NCBI GenBank assembly: GCA_947564765.1
Contig: CANODN010000006.1
Span: forward strand, 1-22,631
Direction: 5' to 3'
Source of the DNA: an uncultured Roseburia sp.
Lineage (GTDB): Bacteria > Bacillota > Clostridia > Lachnospirales > Lachnospiraceae
DNA length: 22,631 nt
The notes under the pieces are model-generated. The model ran no database searches, was not told the origin of the DNA, and saw nothing but the letters and a program-made list of their open reading frames with translations. Every line of letters begins with the position of its first letter. The stretch's first letter is position 1. Below, piece by piece: positions 22,623-22,631 of the stretch. The position numbers were made by a program, and so were the translations under genes.

Positions 22623-22631
22623 ATAAATACA

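Noticed and set aside
1..22631. tRNA, rRNA, integrase, transposase or attachment sites
   Set aside because: None was recognised on either strand by reading; the only mobile-like signal is the small repeat family and the abrupt right edge.

Overview
The window looks like a chromosomal stretch from a motile, low-to-mid GC Gram-positive of the Lachnospiraceae type (Clostridia). Three blocks match Bacillus subtilis gene orders: mbl-flhO-flhP, comF(C)-yvyF, and cdaA-cdaR-glmM. Codon use, AGGAGG-type ribosome sites and sigma-A/sigma-D-like promoters also fit. The genus assignment is inference only. All 24 recognised genes lie on the + strand, and no gap exceeds about 200 bases.

Layout. (1) 1-3340: mbl (rod shape), then flhO/flgF, flhP/flgG and a FlgJ-type rod protein. 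A sigma-D-like promoter overlaps the mbl stop codon and a terminator closes the flagellar group. (2) 3370-6882: recD2, comF and yvyF, tightly coupled and closed by two tandem terminators. (3) 6894-18286: a strong promoter starts a long run of closely packed genes: two membrane proteins of unknown function, cdaA-cdaR-glmM (c-di-AMP synthesis, its regulator, and the amino-sugar enzyme), an HPr, a DUF2142 membrane protein, a GT2 plus DUF2304 pair, a rhamnosyltransferase-like GT2, rfbD and another GT2. (4) 18346-22631: a second strong promoter drives rfbB-rfbA-rfbC and a polysaccharide-export ABC transporter (permease plus ATPase). The ATPase frame stops early at the window edge. Regions 3 and 4 together describe supply of dTDP-L-rhamnose, assembly of a rhamnose-containing surface glycan and its export, next to cell-envelope control by c-di-AMP.

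The least expected feature is a small dispersed element of about 44 bases, seen five times in direct orientation at three gene junctions (before cdaA, before the GT2 at 15557, before rfbD) and probably once more, inverted and degenerate, after flgJ. Each direct unit contains a hairpin whose stem changes by compensating substitutions (TGCC/GGCA versus TGCG/CGCA). Most units are preceded by a CCCTTCGGG mini-hairpin and end in an AAGGAAAGG-like tract that can serve as a ribosome site. One pair of units is read into the C-terminus of the DUF2304 protein. I do not recognise it as a named repeat family.
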